55,176 nucleotides of DNA, taken from positions 1 to 55,176 of the forward strand of contig JAJDVG010000034.1 of assembly GCA_022826245.1 (NCBI GenBank), in the 5' to 3' direction. Shown here in pieces: positions 26,145 to 34,225 of the stretch; positions within the stretch are counted from its first letter, which is position 1; each line of letters begins with the position of its first letter. Below the pieces are notes generated by a model that saw only the letters and a list, made by a program, of their open reading frames with translations, was not told the origin of the DNA and did not search any database. The stretch is from Gammaproteobacteria bacterium. Lineage in GTDB: Bacteria > Pseudomonadota > Gammaproteobacteria > Steroidobacterales > Rariloculaceae. Made by a program: the position numbers and the translations under genes.

Positions 26145-26768
26145 TCAGTCGAGCATCTCCAGCGCGTACCGGAGTGTCCCCGGGCCATCGACGCGTTCAC
26201 GGTACGACTCGATGAATACCTTGCCGACGATCTCGCCGTCCGGAGTCAGCACGAACACGCCAGGGTGCGGAATGCCGTAGGCATCGTCGCCCGGTTCGTA
26301 GTCCTCGTTCAGAATTCCGAGCGCGAGAATCGTCGCCGCATCGATATCGGAGATGAACGGGTAGGTGATGCCGGCCGCATCGACGAACTGCTGTTGCAGC
26401 TCCGGCGCGTCGTAGGTAACGACGACGATCCCGACGCCCGCTGCCGCGAAGTCCTCAACACTGTTCTGCAACTGCCCGAGCTGCGTTCTGCAGAAGGGTC
26501 ACCAGTCGGCGGAGCGCACGGCGAAGAACGCGAGACCCCTGTCTCCCATGAATTGCCCGACGCCCGTGATTTCCTGGCCCTGATAGAGAGCGCGTATCCC
26601 GGGGAACGCCGCGCCGATGGGCAGGCCCGGATCGAACGAGTCGTTGTCCTCGGAAAGGAAGATGTCGCCAAGATCCGGCGGTTGCGCCGCGAGTTCGCTC
26701 ACGAGCGCATGACCCATGACGACCGCGATTGCGGCGGCTGAGGTCAACAGGTTGATCGACTTCTTCAT
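26145..26768 (-). CDS. Exported redoxin-family selenoprotein (UPFC redox site, in-frame TGA)
   Basis: A thioredoxin-fold AhpC/TSA-like protein of 207 residues if the TGA at 26499-26501 is read as selenocysteine (residue 90). The signal peptide is MKKSINLLTSAAAIAVVMGH, cleaved near ELAAQ. The fold then reads RGLAFFAVRSADW-U-PFCRTQLGQLQ. Cys-containing relatives have C-x-x-C exactly here (ADWCPFC), so TGA replaces the nucleophilic Cys and leaves the resolving Cys93. The frame continues without interruption (VGIVVVTYDAPELQQQFVDA, PHPGVFVLTPDGEIVGKVF) to a normal stop, and a SECIS-like hairpin follows the TGA. The role is probably periplasmic peroxide or disulfide chemistry. The start is ATG 26768, from the signal peptide. 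Ordinary gene calling would split it at 26499. Confidence 0.87.
26464..26495 (-). promoter_or_regulatory. Bacterial SECIS-like hairpin downstream of the redoxin UGA
   Basis: Counting from the base after UGA, UUCUGCA (+4 to +10) pairs with UGCAGAA (+29 to +35), and G11 can wobble with U28. A small upper stem (G15-C25, C16-G24) closes a 7-base loop AGCUCGG. Placement and a G near the 5' side of the loop match general rules for bacterial SECIS elements, though the loop lacks the Escherichia coli-like GGU. Confidence 0.6.
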
Positions 26769-26874
26769 GGCTTGAGCCTCACAGTGCGATGCGCCCGGTG
26801 GCGGGTCGCGATGTATCCGCTGTCGATGATCGTACGCCGGGCCGTGCGGCGCAAGGCCCGTGGGCGACCTCCGG

Positions 26875-26902
26875 TTGCGATGCTGCTTCGATGTGGTATC
26901 TA
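26875..26902 (+). promoter_or_regulatory. Candidate sigma-70 promoter for the GST gene
   Basis: TTGCGA (26875-26880) and TATCTA (26897-26902) are separated by 16 bases, with the predicted transcription start about 25 bases before ATG 26935. Confidence 0.5.
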
Positions 26903-26934
26903 ATCCGCCGACACACAGCAAACGGGCAGGATTA

Positions 26935-27951
26935 ATGGACAAGGCAGAACTCAGGCAATTGGTCGACGCGGCCAACACGCGATACACGGACCCGGAACGC
27001 AACAGAAACATCAACGAGAAGCCCGGCGAGCCCCCGCGCTTCGAGGTCTATCACTTCTTCATGTCGATGTGCTCTTACAAGGTCCGGGGCGTGCTCGACG
27101 AGAAGGATGCGAGTTACGTCTCCCATGACATCGACATCCTGCCGCCCAACATCCAGAACTACTTTCCGGAATATGTCAGGCTCAGGGTCAAGGGCGGCGA
27201 AGCGATCCCGCAGCCGCTTGTCGACGGTTACACGGGGCGTTCATCCACGGAAACCGAAGGCTTCGATCCCTGCGTCGTCCCGACGGTCGTCGATCACGAG
27301 GCCGGCAGGGTCCTCGTCAACTCCAAGGCGACGTGCCTCTATCTCGATTCCGCTATTGACGGGGGCACGGAACTCGTGCCGAAGGACATCGAGGCCGAGG
27401 TCATCGCGCAGATGGATGTCGTCGATCGCACGCCGCACGTCGCGCTGCTCTACGGCGCCAATCCCGAGGGCGACGGGCGTCCAGACTTCGTTACGGAGAT
27501 GATGAAGACCGCCCATGACGTCAAGATCGCGAAGCTCCGCGAGAACATGGCCCTTGTGCCCGATGACCCCGTGCTCGTGCCGGCCTACGAGCACAAGATC
27601 GTCAAGGAGCAGAAGGCCAAGGCGTTCGTGCGGACCGAGAGCGACATGCGCGTGGCGCTTGCCGAGTTCAAGGCGCTCCTCGCGGATCTGGAAAAACAAC
27701 TCGAAACGACCGGCGGCGAGTGGCTCTTCGGCGACCGGTTCACGATGGCCGATCTCTTCTGGGCCGTGAGCCTGTTCCGGATCAAATGGCTGGGCCTCGG
27801 TTACATCTGGGCGAGCGCCGACGGCGTGCATCTGCCGCGCGTGGAGGCTTACGGACGACGCCTGTTCGCCCGGCCGAGCATCGAGCGTTCGACGATCCAC
27901 TGGCCCAATGCGCCCCCCTCGGAGCACGTGATGGAGTTCTACGGGGGCTAG
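26935..27951 (+). CDS. Glutathione S-transferase, tetrachlorohydroquinone dehalogenase (PcpC)-like
   Basis: A 338-residue GST-superfamily enzyme, longer than the usual 220-250. The thioredoxin-like N-domain has FMSMCSYKVRGVLDEK, with Ser44 and Cys46 placed like the catalytic Ser/Cys pair of PcpC (MSICSMK). YFPEYVRLRVKGG also echoes PcpC, as does the C-terminal ARPSIERSTIHWPN. PcpC uses glutathione and its Cys to dehalogenate chlorinated hydroquinones; maleylacetoacetate isomerases are close in sequence. Extra residues lie at the N-terminus and around 200-240. ATG 26935 follows a GGGCAGGA ribosome-binding site. It is divergent from the redoxin gene. The real substrate could be any quinol, halogenated aromatic or enol acid. 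Confidence 0.8.
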   Translation: MDKAELRQLVDAANTRYTDPERNRNINEKPGEPPRFEVYHFFMSMCSYKVRGVLDEKDASYVSHDIDILPPNIQNYFPEYVRLRVKGGEAIPQPLVDGYTGRSSTETEGFDPCVVPTVVDHEAGRVLVNSKATCLYLDSAIDGGTELVPKDIEAEVIAQMDVVDRTPHVALLYGANPEGDGRPDFVTEMMKTAHDVKIAKLRENMALVPDDPVLVPAYEHKIVKEQKAKAFVRTESDMRVALAEFKALLADLEKQLETTGGEWLFGDRFTMADLFWAVSLFRIKWLGLGYIWASADGVHLPRVEAYGRRLFARPSIERSTIHWPNAPPSEHVMEFYGG

Positions 27952-27963
27952 CCGGGCGCGGCT

Positions 27964-28890
27964 CTAAAGCAACTCCTCGATCTGTTCGAGCTGCTGCAGC
28001 AGCACGTTGGCGCGCGCGTACACCTGCGTCGGGAAAATCCTTCCCGGCGTTTCGAGCGTCGGGAAGACATCTTCTGCGTCGAGCGTGCTCGAGACGAGCG
28101 CCAGACCACCGACGAGGATCGTGGAGATGTCGTAGACATGGCCCGGTTCGACGTCGTCGGGAATGTTCCGCCGCGGGCTGATGTGCAGTGTCGGGGCGCC
28201 GGACACGTCGCCGATCCGCCCGAGGACTTCGGCGCACTGCAGCAGCACACCGTAGACGTCGCCCGGACGCTTGTAGCCATCGAAGGGGGGCGCGTCGGGC
28301 AGGAGTTCCGATTCGCCGAGATGAGAGAGAATGCCCGCGGCGAAGACGGCTGCCAGTGTCACCTGGCCGAACACATCGGGCGGGCGGGGCGGTGCGCCCA
28401 TGAGCAGATTGACCTGGCGGTTGGTATCGAGCAGCGTCATGAACGTGCCGGTTGCGGATGAACGCGTGGGCGGAAATACGTCGGCCTCGGTCTCGATGCC
28501 GAGGGCGCGCTTGACGGCTCGGACCTGATCGAGCGCCTGTTCCACGACCACGATCGTGTGGGCCGGGGTCAGTTCGCCCTCCGGCACTGGCGGCGCTGCC
28601 ATGCGTTCGGCGTCGGCCTGCTCCTGCGCCAGTTGGTTCAACTTGCGAAACAGCGACTGGGCCTGGAAATACACGACGTGCTGGGACACGTCCGACGCCG
28701 GCAGGCGCGGACTGTCGTCAAACGGGCGCCCCATGACTTCCCGAACCAATTCGACTTCTTCGGCGACCATCGCCGCCACGGCGAATACGTCCGGGTTGTC
28801 GATCGTCTGCGCCCAGGCCGTCGAACCCATGGACAGCCCGAGGCAGAGCGGCAGCACGAAGCGGTGGATGTGTAATTGATCTTGTTTCAT
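27964..28890 (-). CDS. Exported protein of unknown function
   Basis: A 308-residue protein with a signal peptide (HRFVLPLCLGLSMGSTAWAQ). The mature part is mainly helical (VAEEVELVREVMG, then FQAQSLFRKLNQLAQEQADA), with a conserved-looking second half (LLQCAEVLGRIGDVSGAPTL, then ISTILVGGLALVSSTL). No catalytic or metal motif is seen and I do not recognise the family. ATG 28890 is chosen because the signal peptide starts there; an in-frame extension to 29130 does not look coding. It is convergent with the GST gene and divergent from pdxJ. Confidence 0.7.
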   Translation of the reverse strand: MKQDQLHIHRFVLPLCLGLSMGSTAWAQTIDNPDVFAVAAMVAEEVELVREVMGRPFDDSPRLPASDVSQHVVYFQAQSLFRKLNQLAQEQADAERMAAPPVPEGELTPAHTIVVVEQALDQVRAVKRALGIETEADVFPPTRSSATGTFMTLLDTNRQVNLLMGAPPRPPDVFGQVTLAAVFAAGILSHLGESELLPDAPPFDGYKRPGDVYGVLLQCAEVLGRIGDVSGAPTLHISPRRNIPDDVEPGHVYDISTILVGGLALVSSTLDAEDVFPTLETPGRIFPTQVYARANVLLQQLEQIEELL

Positions 28891-28996
28891 TGCGGCGGTT
28901 CCAGCGAGGGGACTTCGTACGATCATACGACTATACCCTACGAACGTGGCAACGCCGGTATGCAGCCGCAGGCGAAGCGATTCGAGCAGATCCACG

Positions 28997-29025
28997 TTGG
29001 CATCGACGCCGCACGTTACTATATT
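28997..29025 (+). promoter_or_regulatory. Sigma-70-like promoter for pdxJ
   Basis: TTGGCA (28997-29002) and TATATT (29020-29025) are separated by exactly 17 bases, with a leader of about 50 bases to the pdxJ ATG at 29081. Confidence 0.6.
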
Positions 29026-29080
29026 CGCCGCACATGCCCGAACGAGTGCGACGCAGGTGGTCGGGGGTGGACATAGTGGG

Positions 29081-29818
29081 ATGAAGACCAGTCTCAGCAT
29101 CAACGTCAACAAGGTTGCACTGCTTCGCAACCAGCGCGATATCGGCTATCCGAGCGTGGTCGGCGCGGCCAGGCAAATCATCGCCGCCGGCGCCCACGGC
29201 ATCACCGTCCATCCGCGGCCCGATCAGCGCCACATTCGTCCCGGCGACGTCTCGGATCTGCGCCGCCTGATTGCCGATGAATTGTCCGGGAGTGTCGAGT
29301 TCAACATCGAAGGCAATCCGACGGACGAGTTGCTCGAGATCGTCCGTGAGGCCTGCCCCGATCAGGTGACGCTCGTTCCGGACGATCCCGATCAACGGAC
29401 CTCCGATCATGGTTGGGACCTCGCCGCCGATGGCGAGCGCCTGAAGCCGATCGTCGCAGGGCTCAAAGAGGCGGGCATGCGCGTCAGCCTGTTCATGGAC
29501 CCCGATCCCGGCGCGATGCAGCTCGTGGCCGCCTGCGGCGCCGACAGGATCGAACTCTACACCGAGTCCTATGCGACGGCGCACGCCGCGGGCGACTGCG
29601 AAGGCGTACTTGCCGGTTACGTCGCGTCGGCCGAAGCGGCCATCGCCAACGGGCTCGGCGTCAATGCCGGCCACGACCTGAACCTCGACAACCTGCCGCT
29701 GTTCCGCCGCAGCGTTCCTGAACTCGCAGAAGTCAGCATCGGCCACGCGTTCACGTCCGATGCCCTGGAGCTTGGCTACAATGGCGCCGTTGCCGCGTAT
29801 CTCGCTGCGCTCGGCTGA
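29081..29818 (+). CDS. pdxJ: Pyridoxine 5'-phosphate synthase
   Basis: A cytosolic TIM-barrel enzyme of 245 residues that makes pyridoxine 5'-phosphate from 1-deoxyxylulose 5-phosphate and 3-amino-2-oxopropyl phosphate in the DXP-dependent vitamin B6 pathway. Signature blocks are LSINVNKVALLRNQR, GITVHPRPDQRHI (catalytic His), VEFNIEGNP (Glu), VTLVPDDPDQRTSDHGW, IELYTE and VNAGHDLNLDN. Length and motifs are normal. ATG 29081 matches the family start; its ribosome-binding site is weak. It normally sits with recO, era and acpS in gammaproteobacteria, but here it is alone among accessory genes. Confidence 0.95.
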   Translation: MKTSLSINVNKVALLRNQRDIGYPSVVGAARQIIAAGAHGITVHPRPDQRHIRPGDVSDLRRLIADELSGSVEFNIEGNPTDELLEIVREACPDQVTLVPDDPDQRTSDHGWDLAADGERLKPIVAGLKEAGMRVSLFMDPDPGAMQLVAACGADRIELYTESYATAHAAGDCEGVLAGYVASAEAAIANGLGVNAGHDLNLDNLPLFRRSVPELAEVSIGHAFTSDALELGYNGAVAAYLAALG

Positions 29819-29851
29819 AGCGGCGCCAAGCCGAATTCGGAGGTGAGCAAA

Positions 29852-31333
29852 GTGCGCATGGTCCGGGTCCTTCCGCTTACCGCCGTCGCGTTCGCCGCGG
29901 TGGCATCGGCGCAGACAGACGCAACCACGTCGGCGCCAGATGTCGCCGGCGATCTCTCGGCAGCTCCGACAAGGGCCACTTCCGTCGATGGCGCGTACAT
30001 CTCGTGGCGCGAGCACATCGTCGATGACGAAGCGTCGTCGGGCATCGAGCTGCGCGGCAGCGACGGCCTCGTCCTTGCCGATCTCGACGGCGACGGGCAT
30101 GTCGACATCGTTTCCGTCCACGAATCCGATGACCAATACGACGGAGTACCGGAAGGTCATGTGCGTATCGCCTTCGGCAGCGCGGACCCGGATCGCTGGG
30201 AACTCGTCACGCTGGCCGAAGGCACCGAAGCGGGCGCCGCCGAGGATGTTGCCGTGGCCGATCTAAACGGTGACGGACACCTCGACATCGTAGCGGCCTG
30301 CGAGCTCGCCCACCTGATCTACTTCGAGAATCCCGGTGCCGATGCCCGAGCCGGGCACTGGGAACGGATCATCCCGAGCGTGGCGTCCGATCGCGGTTCG
30401 TTCATCCGGGTGTTCCTTGCCGATCTCAACGGCGATGGCCGCCCCGAAGTGGTCACGGCGAACAAGGGCGCCCAGGATCCGACCCGGGCGGCTCAGGAGC
30501 CAAAGCAGATCTCGTTTTTCGAGATCGCGGGCGCACCGCTCGACGACTCATCGTGGATCGAACACGTACTGACCGAGGCGCCATGGCCGATCAACGCGCG
30601 GCCACAAGACCTCGACGGCGACGGAGATGTCGACGTGGTCGGCGGCTCGGTCGCGGAAGGCCGCATGATGTGGTTCGAGAACCGGACCGGCGACAGCGGC
30701 TTCAGCTTCGTCGAACACCCGATCGCTCCGGTCGAGGCGCCGACATCCGGTCGCGGTACGGTCGAGCCACCCATTGTCAACGGCTTCAACCTGGATTTCG
30801 CGGATCTCAATGGCGACGGGCGGCTCGATGTCGCCACCTTCGACACGCTGCGGCTGATCGGCCTCGGACCCGTCTGGCTCGAACAGCCGGAGGAACCGGC
30901 CGGTTCCTGGCGCCTGCATCGAATAGGCGCATACGCGCCCGACCAGCTCGTTGGATTCGCGCTTGCGGACATCGACGGCGACGGTGACCCCGATCTCATG
31001 ACGGGCGGTTACAGCTTCGGTTCTCGGACGGCCGACGGAGGAGCTTCGCCGAGCGATGCCCTGGGCCGGCTAGCATGGTTCGAGAACGACGGCAGCGCCG
31101 GCTTTTGGCCGCGACACGATTTCTCGCGCCGCCAACGCGGCATGTTCGACAAGTTCGTACCGCGCGACATGGACGGCGACGGCGATATCGATTTCGTCTC
31201 CACGCGCGGCAACAGCGGCAGTTACGACGGCGTGTTCTGGCTCGAGCAGCTTCGAAGTGCGGAGCCGCGTCGCGCCTTCGAGCCCGCCCGAACGGTCGAC
31301 AGTCCCGAAGTGCCGCTTCCGGCCGGCGATTGA
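29852..31333 (+). CDS. Exported FG-GAP/VCBS-repeat protein
   Basis: A 493-residue periplasmic or extracellular beta-propeller-like protein. A signal peptide (MRMVRVLPLTAVAFAAVASA) is followed by seven calcium-binding repeats of the form DxDGDGxxD: ADLDGDGHVDIV, ADLNGDGHLDIV, ADLNGDGRPEVV, DLDGDGDVDVV, ADLNGDGRLDVA, ADIDGDGDPDLM and DMDGDGDIDFV. Two intervening WFEN segments recur at blade edges. Such proteins bind Ca2+ and act in adhesion, carbohydrate binding or as scaffolds, and the ligand cannot be read. GTG 29852 has GGAGG (29839-29843) 8 bases upstream; GTG 29843 is in frame but too close to it. Confidence 0.85.
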   Translation: MRMVRVLPLTAVAFAAVASAQTDATTSAPDVAGDLSAAPTRATSVDGAYISWREHIVDDEASSGIELRGSDGLVLADLDGDGHVDIVSVHESDDQYDGVPEGHVRIAFGSADPDRWELVTLAEGTEAGAAEDVAVADLNGDGHLDIVAACELAHLIYFENPGADARAGHWERIIPSVASDRGSFIRVFLADLNGDGRPEVVTANKGAQDPTRAAQEPKQISFFEIAGAPLDDSSWIEHVLTEAPWPINARPQDLDGDGDVDVVGGSVAEGRMMWFENRTGDSGFSFVEHPIAPVEAPTSGRGTVEPPIVNGFNLDFADLNGDGRLDVATFDTLRLIGLGPVWLEQPEEPAGSWRLHRIGAYAPDQLVGFALADIDGDGDPDLMTGGYSFGSRTADGGASPSDALGRLAWFENDGSAGFWPRHDFSRRQRGMFDKFVPRDMDGDGDIDFVSTRGNSGSYDGVFWLEQLRSAEPRRAFEPARTVDSPEVPLPAGD

Positions 31334-31378
31334 GCCGTCCTGCTGCGCGAGCGCATCGCCGCAAAGGGGGGGATAAAC

Positions 31379-32251
31379 ATGTTTCGAAGCGTGGGTCATA
31401 TCGTTGCCGTGGCCGTAGTGCTCACTGCCCCGCCGCAGGCGGCTGCCGAGCTCATGAACGAGGACGCCCCCGTCATCGTCGGTCACTATGCCCTGAACGT
31501 GACGAGCATCGAAGAGCACTTGCGGTTCTGGGTCGACACGCTCGGCGGGACCGTTGCCGACTTCGGCGACAGCGACATCGCCGTGATCGAGTTTCCGGAT
31601 ATCTACATCGTATTGCGCGAGTCCGCACCGACGGGTCCCACGCGCGGCACGACCTTCGATCACATCGGTTTCGCCGTGCCCGATGTGCCGGCATTGACGA
31701 CCGAGGTCGTGGCCAACGGCTACGCGTTGACAGTCGGCCGCGAACCCGCTCCGGGCGAGACTGCAAGCCCCCCAACCGCGGGCAACTACGGTCGATTCTC
31801 CTACCTGCTCGGCCCCGACGGCGTCAAGGTCGAACTCGTTACGAGCAGCGAGGAGAACCCGCCGCCGATCACGCACCACCACGTCCATTTCGTCAACGAA
31901 GAGTTCGTCGCGATGCAGCAGTGGTACATGCGCGCGTTCGACGCGACGCTGAGGCCCGGACAGACCGACTTCTTCATCGGCGCCAACCTGCCCGGCGTCG
32001 GCTACATGCTGAACTTCTTCAGTTGGTTGCCTGACGAGGAGCTCGTCGGGACCGAAGGCCGCGCCGTGGGCCGCGTCGGTTTCGAGGTCAGGAATCTCGA
32101 AGCGTTCGTCGAAGGGCTCGAAGCGAAAGGCATCACGCTTTCGCGCCCCCTGCGACGGACCGACGAACTTGGCGGTATCGCGGTCGCAACTATCGTCGAC
32201 CCCTGGGGCACGGTCATCGAACTCACCGAAGGTCTGCGCGACCGCCGGTAG
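31379..32251 (+). CDS. Exported two-domain VOC (glyoxalase-like) protein
   Basis: A 290-residue protein of the vicinal-oxygen-chelate superfamily. A signal peptide ends at PPQAAAE. Two VOC modules follow: YALNVTSIEEHLRFWVDTLG with FDHIGFAVPDV and VKVELVTS in the first, then HHHVHFVNEEFVAMQQWYMR with GRVGFEVRNLEAF and WGTVIELTE in the second. Metal-ligand His and Glu positions look preserved in the second (HHVHF and VIELTE). VOC enzymes include glyoxalases, extradiol dioxygenases and epimerases; export of one is unusual. The ribosome-binding site is a purine run, AAAGGGGGG. Convergent with the redox operon at its end. Confidence 0.82.
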   Translation: MFRSVGHIVAVAVVLTAPPQAAAELMNEDAPVIVGHYALNVTSIEEHLRFWVDTLGGTVADFGDSDIAVIEFPDIYIVLRESAPTGPTRGTTFDHIGFAVPDVPALTTEVVANGYALTVGREPAPGETASPPTAGNYGRFSYLLGPDGVKVELVTSSEENPPPITHHHVHFVNEEFVAMQQWYMRAFDATLRPGQTDFFIGANLPGVGYMLNFFSWLPDEELVGTEGRAVGRVGFEVRNLEAFVEGLEAKGITLSRPLRRTDELGGIAVATIVDPWGTVIELTEGLRDRR

Positions 32252-32365
32252 CGTTGGAATACGGCCGCCGTCCCGACGTTCCGGGAAGGGAAACGGTGTT
32301 CAGCCGAGTGTTTCGCCGGCACCTACAGGCTGCCGGTCCCGCTCCCGGGAAGGAGGAACGCCGCC

Positions 32366-32875
32366 TCAGGAGGCCGGGAGCAACTCCATGACCTCGGTTG
32401 CGAGCTCCGGGTAGGTGATCGGCCGCTTGTGGATATGCACGCGGTTACCGGCCGTGTCGAAGATCAGCGTCATCGGCATCTCGCCGTACCAGGAATCGAG
32501 CACGGCCTCATAGAACGTCTCGTCTACCGTCGATGCGAGCAGGACCGGAAACGGCGGATCGAAGTTCTGCAGAAACTCCCGGATGTCGGCCATTTCCTCG
32601 GGGTAGTTCATCGAAACCGCCAGAACCTCCAGCCCGTCGTCCCGGTAGCGGTTGTAGACATCGATGATGTCGGGGAACTCACGCAGGCAGGGCGGGCACC
32701 AGGTCGCCCAGAAGTTGACGACCACGACCTTGCCTTCGTTCTCTGCAACGAGCGCGGCAAGATTCTCCGGCGTGACCACGGGAATTTCCTGCGCTCCGGC
32801 AGCGAGCGAGCAGGCCGCGGCAACGGCGGCGCATGAAGAAACGAGCCAACGGGGTCTGCCGATTGTCGCCTTCAT
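32366..32875 (-). CDS. TlpA-like periplasmic thiol-disulfide oxidoreductase
   Basis: A 169-residue thioredoxin-fold protein with a signal peptide (ending LAAGAQE) and the redox site WATWCPPC (Cys60, Cys63), followed by LREFPDIIDVYNRY. The cis-Pro loop GEMPMTLIFD is intact. TlpA/ResA-type proteins reduce disulfides in the periplasm, for instance in cytochrome c maturation or copper-site assembly. It is the last gene of a minus-strand operon with the thioredoxin-like protein (35-base gap) and the rhodanese (2-base gap further up). The operon starts 257 bases from, and divergent to, the UGSC selenoprotein gene. Confidence 0.9.
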   Translation of the reverse strand: MKATIGRPRWLVSSCAAVAAACSLAAGAQEIPVVTPENLAALVAENEGKVVVVNFWATWCPPCLREFPDIIDVYNRYRDDGLEVLAVSMNYPEEMADIREFLQNFDPPFPVLLASTVDETFYEAVLDSWYGEMPMTLIFDTAGNRVHIHKRPITYPELATEVMELLPAS

Positions 32876-32910
32876 GAGCCGAACCTCGAGTCGATTGTTT
32901 GCTGTGACGT

Positions 32911-33471
32911 CTAGGGAGTGTTGTCTGCCATCATCAGCTCGGTGGCGTCCACGACGCGACCGAACTCCTCGGCACGGATATCTGCGACGTTGTCGACGAC
33001 AAAACGATTGACGGTCACGAGAAACGTGTTGTCGATCTCGGGGTTTATTTCGTAGAGGCGCATCGCGACGTCTCGCGGACCCCGCCTGAACACGACCAGC
33101 GGAATCTCGAGCCCGGCCGACGCGCTGAGCTCCTCCAGCCAGGGCGAGGCTTCTTCGCCGGCCACGATCGCGGCCACGGCCTTGAAGTCCTCGTTCTTGT
33201 GGCGCAGGTACAGTTCGTCGAGTTGCCTGATCAGTTCCGCAGTCTCGTCGCCTGTGTCGCGAAAGAATGCCAGCACGTTCGGCACGTCCTGGAACTCGCA
33301 GACGTAGCAGATACGCTGGCCGGCGTATTCGCCCGTGACGTCGAGCACGGGTATCGAGGCCGTCGGTGAACCGATCTCAAGCCCGGAAATCGAACTCTGT
33401 GCCCAGGCCGCCGTGGCGACGAGCGCGGCGCAGCAGGTCAGGCCCGCAATTCTTGTTGTTGTTGGCGTCAT
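32911..33471 (-). CDS. Exported thioredoxin-like protein with CYVC site
   Basis: A 186-residue exported protein. The signal peptide ends AAWAQ. Near the mature start is GEYAGQRICYVCEFQDVPNV, a CxxC (Cys55, Cys58) at the position of a thioredoxin-fold active site. The pattern VLAFFRDTGDETAELIRQLD, then FKAVAAIVAGEEAS and LEIPLVVFRRGPRDVAMRLY, also fits a thioredoxin fold, with the cis-Pro in IPLVV. It differs from TlpA in lacking the WCxxC tryptophan. It lies between the rhodanese (2-base gap) and TlpA genes on the minus strand. Probable role: periplasmic thiol exchange with a partner encoded nearby. Confidence 0.75.
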   Translation of the reverse strand: MTPTTTRIAGLTCCAALVATAAWAQSSISGLEIGSPTASIPVLDVTGEYAGQRICYVCEFQDVPNVLAFFRDTGDETAELIRQLDELYLRHKNEDFKAVAAIVAGEEASPWLEELSASAGLEIPLVVFRRGPRDVAMRLYEINPEIDNTFLVTVNRFVVDNVADIRAEEFGRVVDATELMMADNTP

Positions 33472-33473
33472 CC

Positions 33474-33968
33474 TTACAAATCCTCTTCGACAGCGAGCCC
33501 CGCGGTTTCAAAGCCGAGATCGAGCCACTCGAACCATCCGCCTTCGAGCACCTTGACGTCGAGATAACCGACCAGACCGAGTTTCTGGGCCATGTCCACG
33601 GAGTCTTCGTGGTCGTTGCAGGCGCAGTAGATCACGAGCGTCTTGTCGCGCGGCAGGGTGACCGGGAGGCTCAGTTCATGGACCCAGGGGAAGTTGACCG
33701 ATCCCGGAATGCGCTCGTCTTCGAAGATGAGTTCGGCCGCCGTGTCGACGATGACGATTTCGTCCGATTCTTCATCCATCAACGACTTCAATTCGTGCGG
33801 CGACATGAAATCGGGTACGTAGACGTAGCCCTCGATACACTCGCCGTCGACGAACACGCAATCCTCGAAGTCGTCGTCCTGCGCCAGCGCAGAACCTGCC
33901 GCGAGCAAAGCGCTCACCAATCCAACTGCCAACAACGAGGGTCGTCCGCCAGCGCTGCGCGTCATCAT
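33474..33968 (-). CDS. Exported rhodanese-like protein
   Basis: A 164-residue single-domain rhodanese with a signal peptide (SLLAVGLVSALLAAGSALAQ). The domain reads IVIVDTAAELIFEDERIPGS, VNFPWVHEL, then the active loop KTLVIYCACNDHED with the persulfide-forming Cys115, and VKVLEGGWFEWLDLG. A second Cys two residues later in the loop (CAC) is unusual. An extra Cys pair occurs near the mature N-terminus (EDCVFVDGECIEG). It would carry sulfane sulfur in the periplasm. AAGGAGGA precedes ATG 33968. It is the first gene of the three-gene redox operon and is divergent from the selenoprotein gene. Confidence 0.87.
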   Translation of the reverse strand: MMTRSAGGRPSLLAVGLVSALLAAGSALAQDDDFEDCVFVDGECIEGYVYVPDFMSPHELKSLMDEESDEIVIVDTAAELIFEDERIPGSVNFPWVHELSLPVTLPRDKTLVIYCACNDHEDSVDMAQKLGLVGYLDVKVLEGGWFEWLDLGFETAGLAVEEDL

Positions 33969-34145
33969 GGTCCTCCTTGCATCCGCCGTACTCGCGCCGA
34001 TGCGCGGGCAGCGGAGGCGTTAAGACAATCATCTATGGTCGCCGGAATGCCGCGTCACGTCAACGCAGGGGCCGGTTCGGAGTTCTTCTCGAACGGGTCC
34101 CGGAGCGGTCGATGACAACGGTGAAAGCGGCATGACGAGCGTGTG

Positions 34146-34171
34146 TTGCCCGCCCTGCGTTTCGGTATAGT
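34146..34171 (+). promoter_or_regulatory. Candidate promoter of the UGSC selenoprotein gene
   Basis: TATAGT (34166-34171) is a good -10 box about 50 bases before the AGAGGGG ribosome-binding site. The best -35-like box, TTGCCC (34146-34151), is only 14 bases away, so the -35 assignment is doubtful. Confidence 0.35.
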
Positions 34172-34225
34172 ATTGGCTCTCTTCGAACGTCCAAAAACTT
34201 GCTTTTCGCGCAGAGGGGTATGGCC

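Noticed and set aside
26499..26501. TGA as a sequencing error or pseudogene mutation in the redoxin
   Set aside because: It falls exactly on the redox Cys, the rest of the frame is intact, a SECIS-like hairpin follows and a second gene in the window shows the same features.
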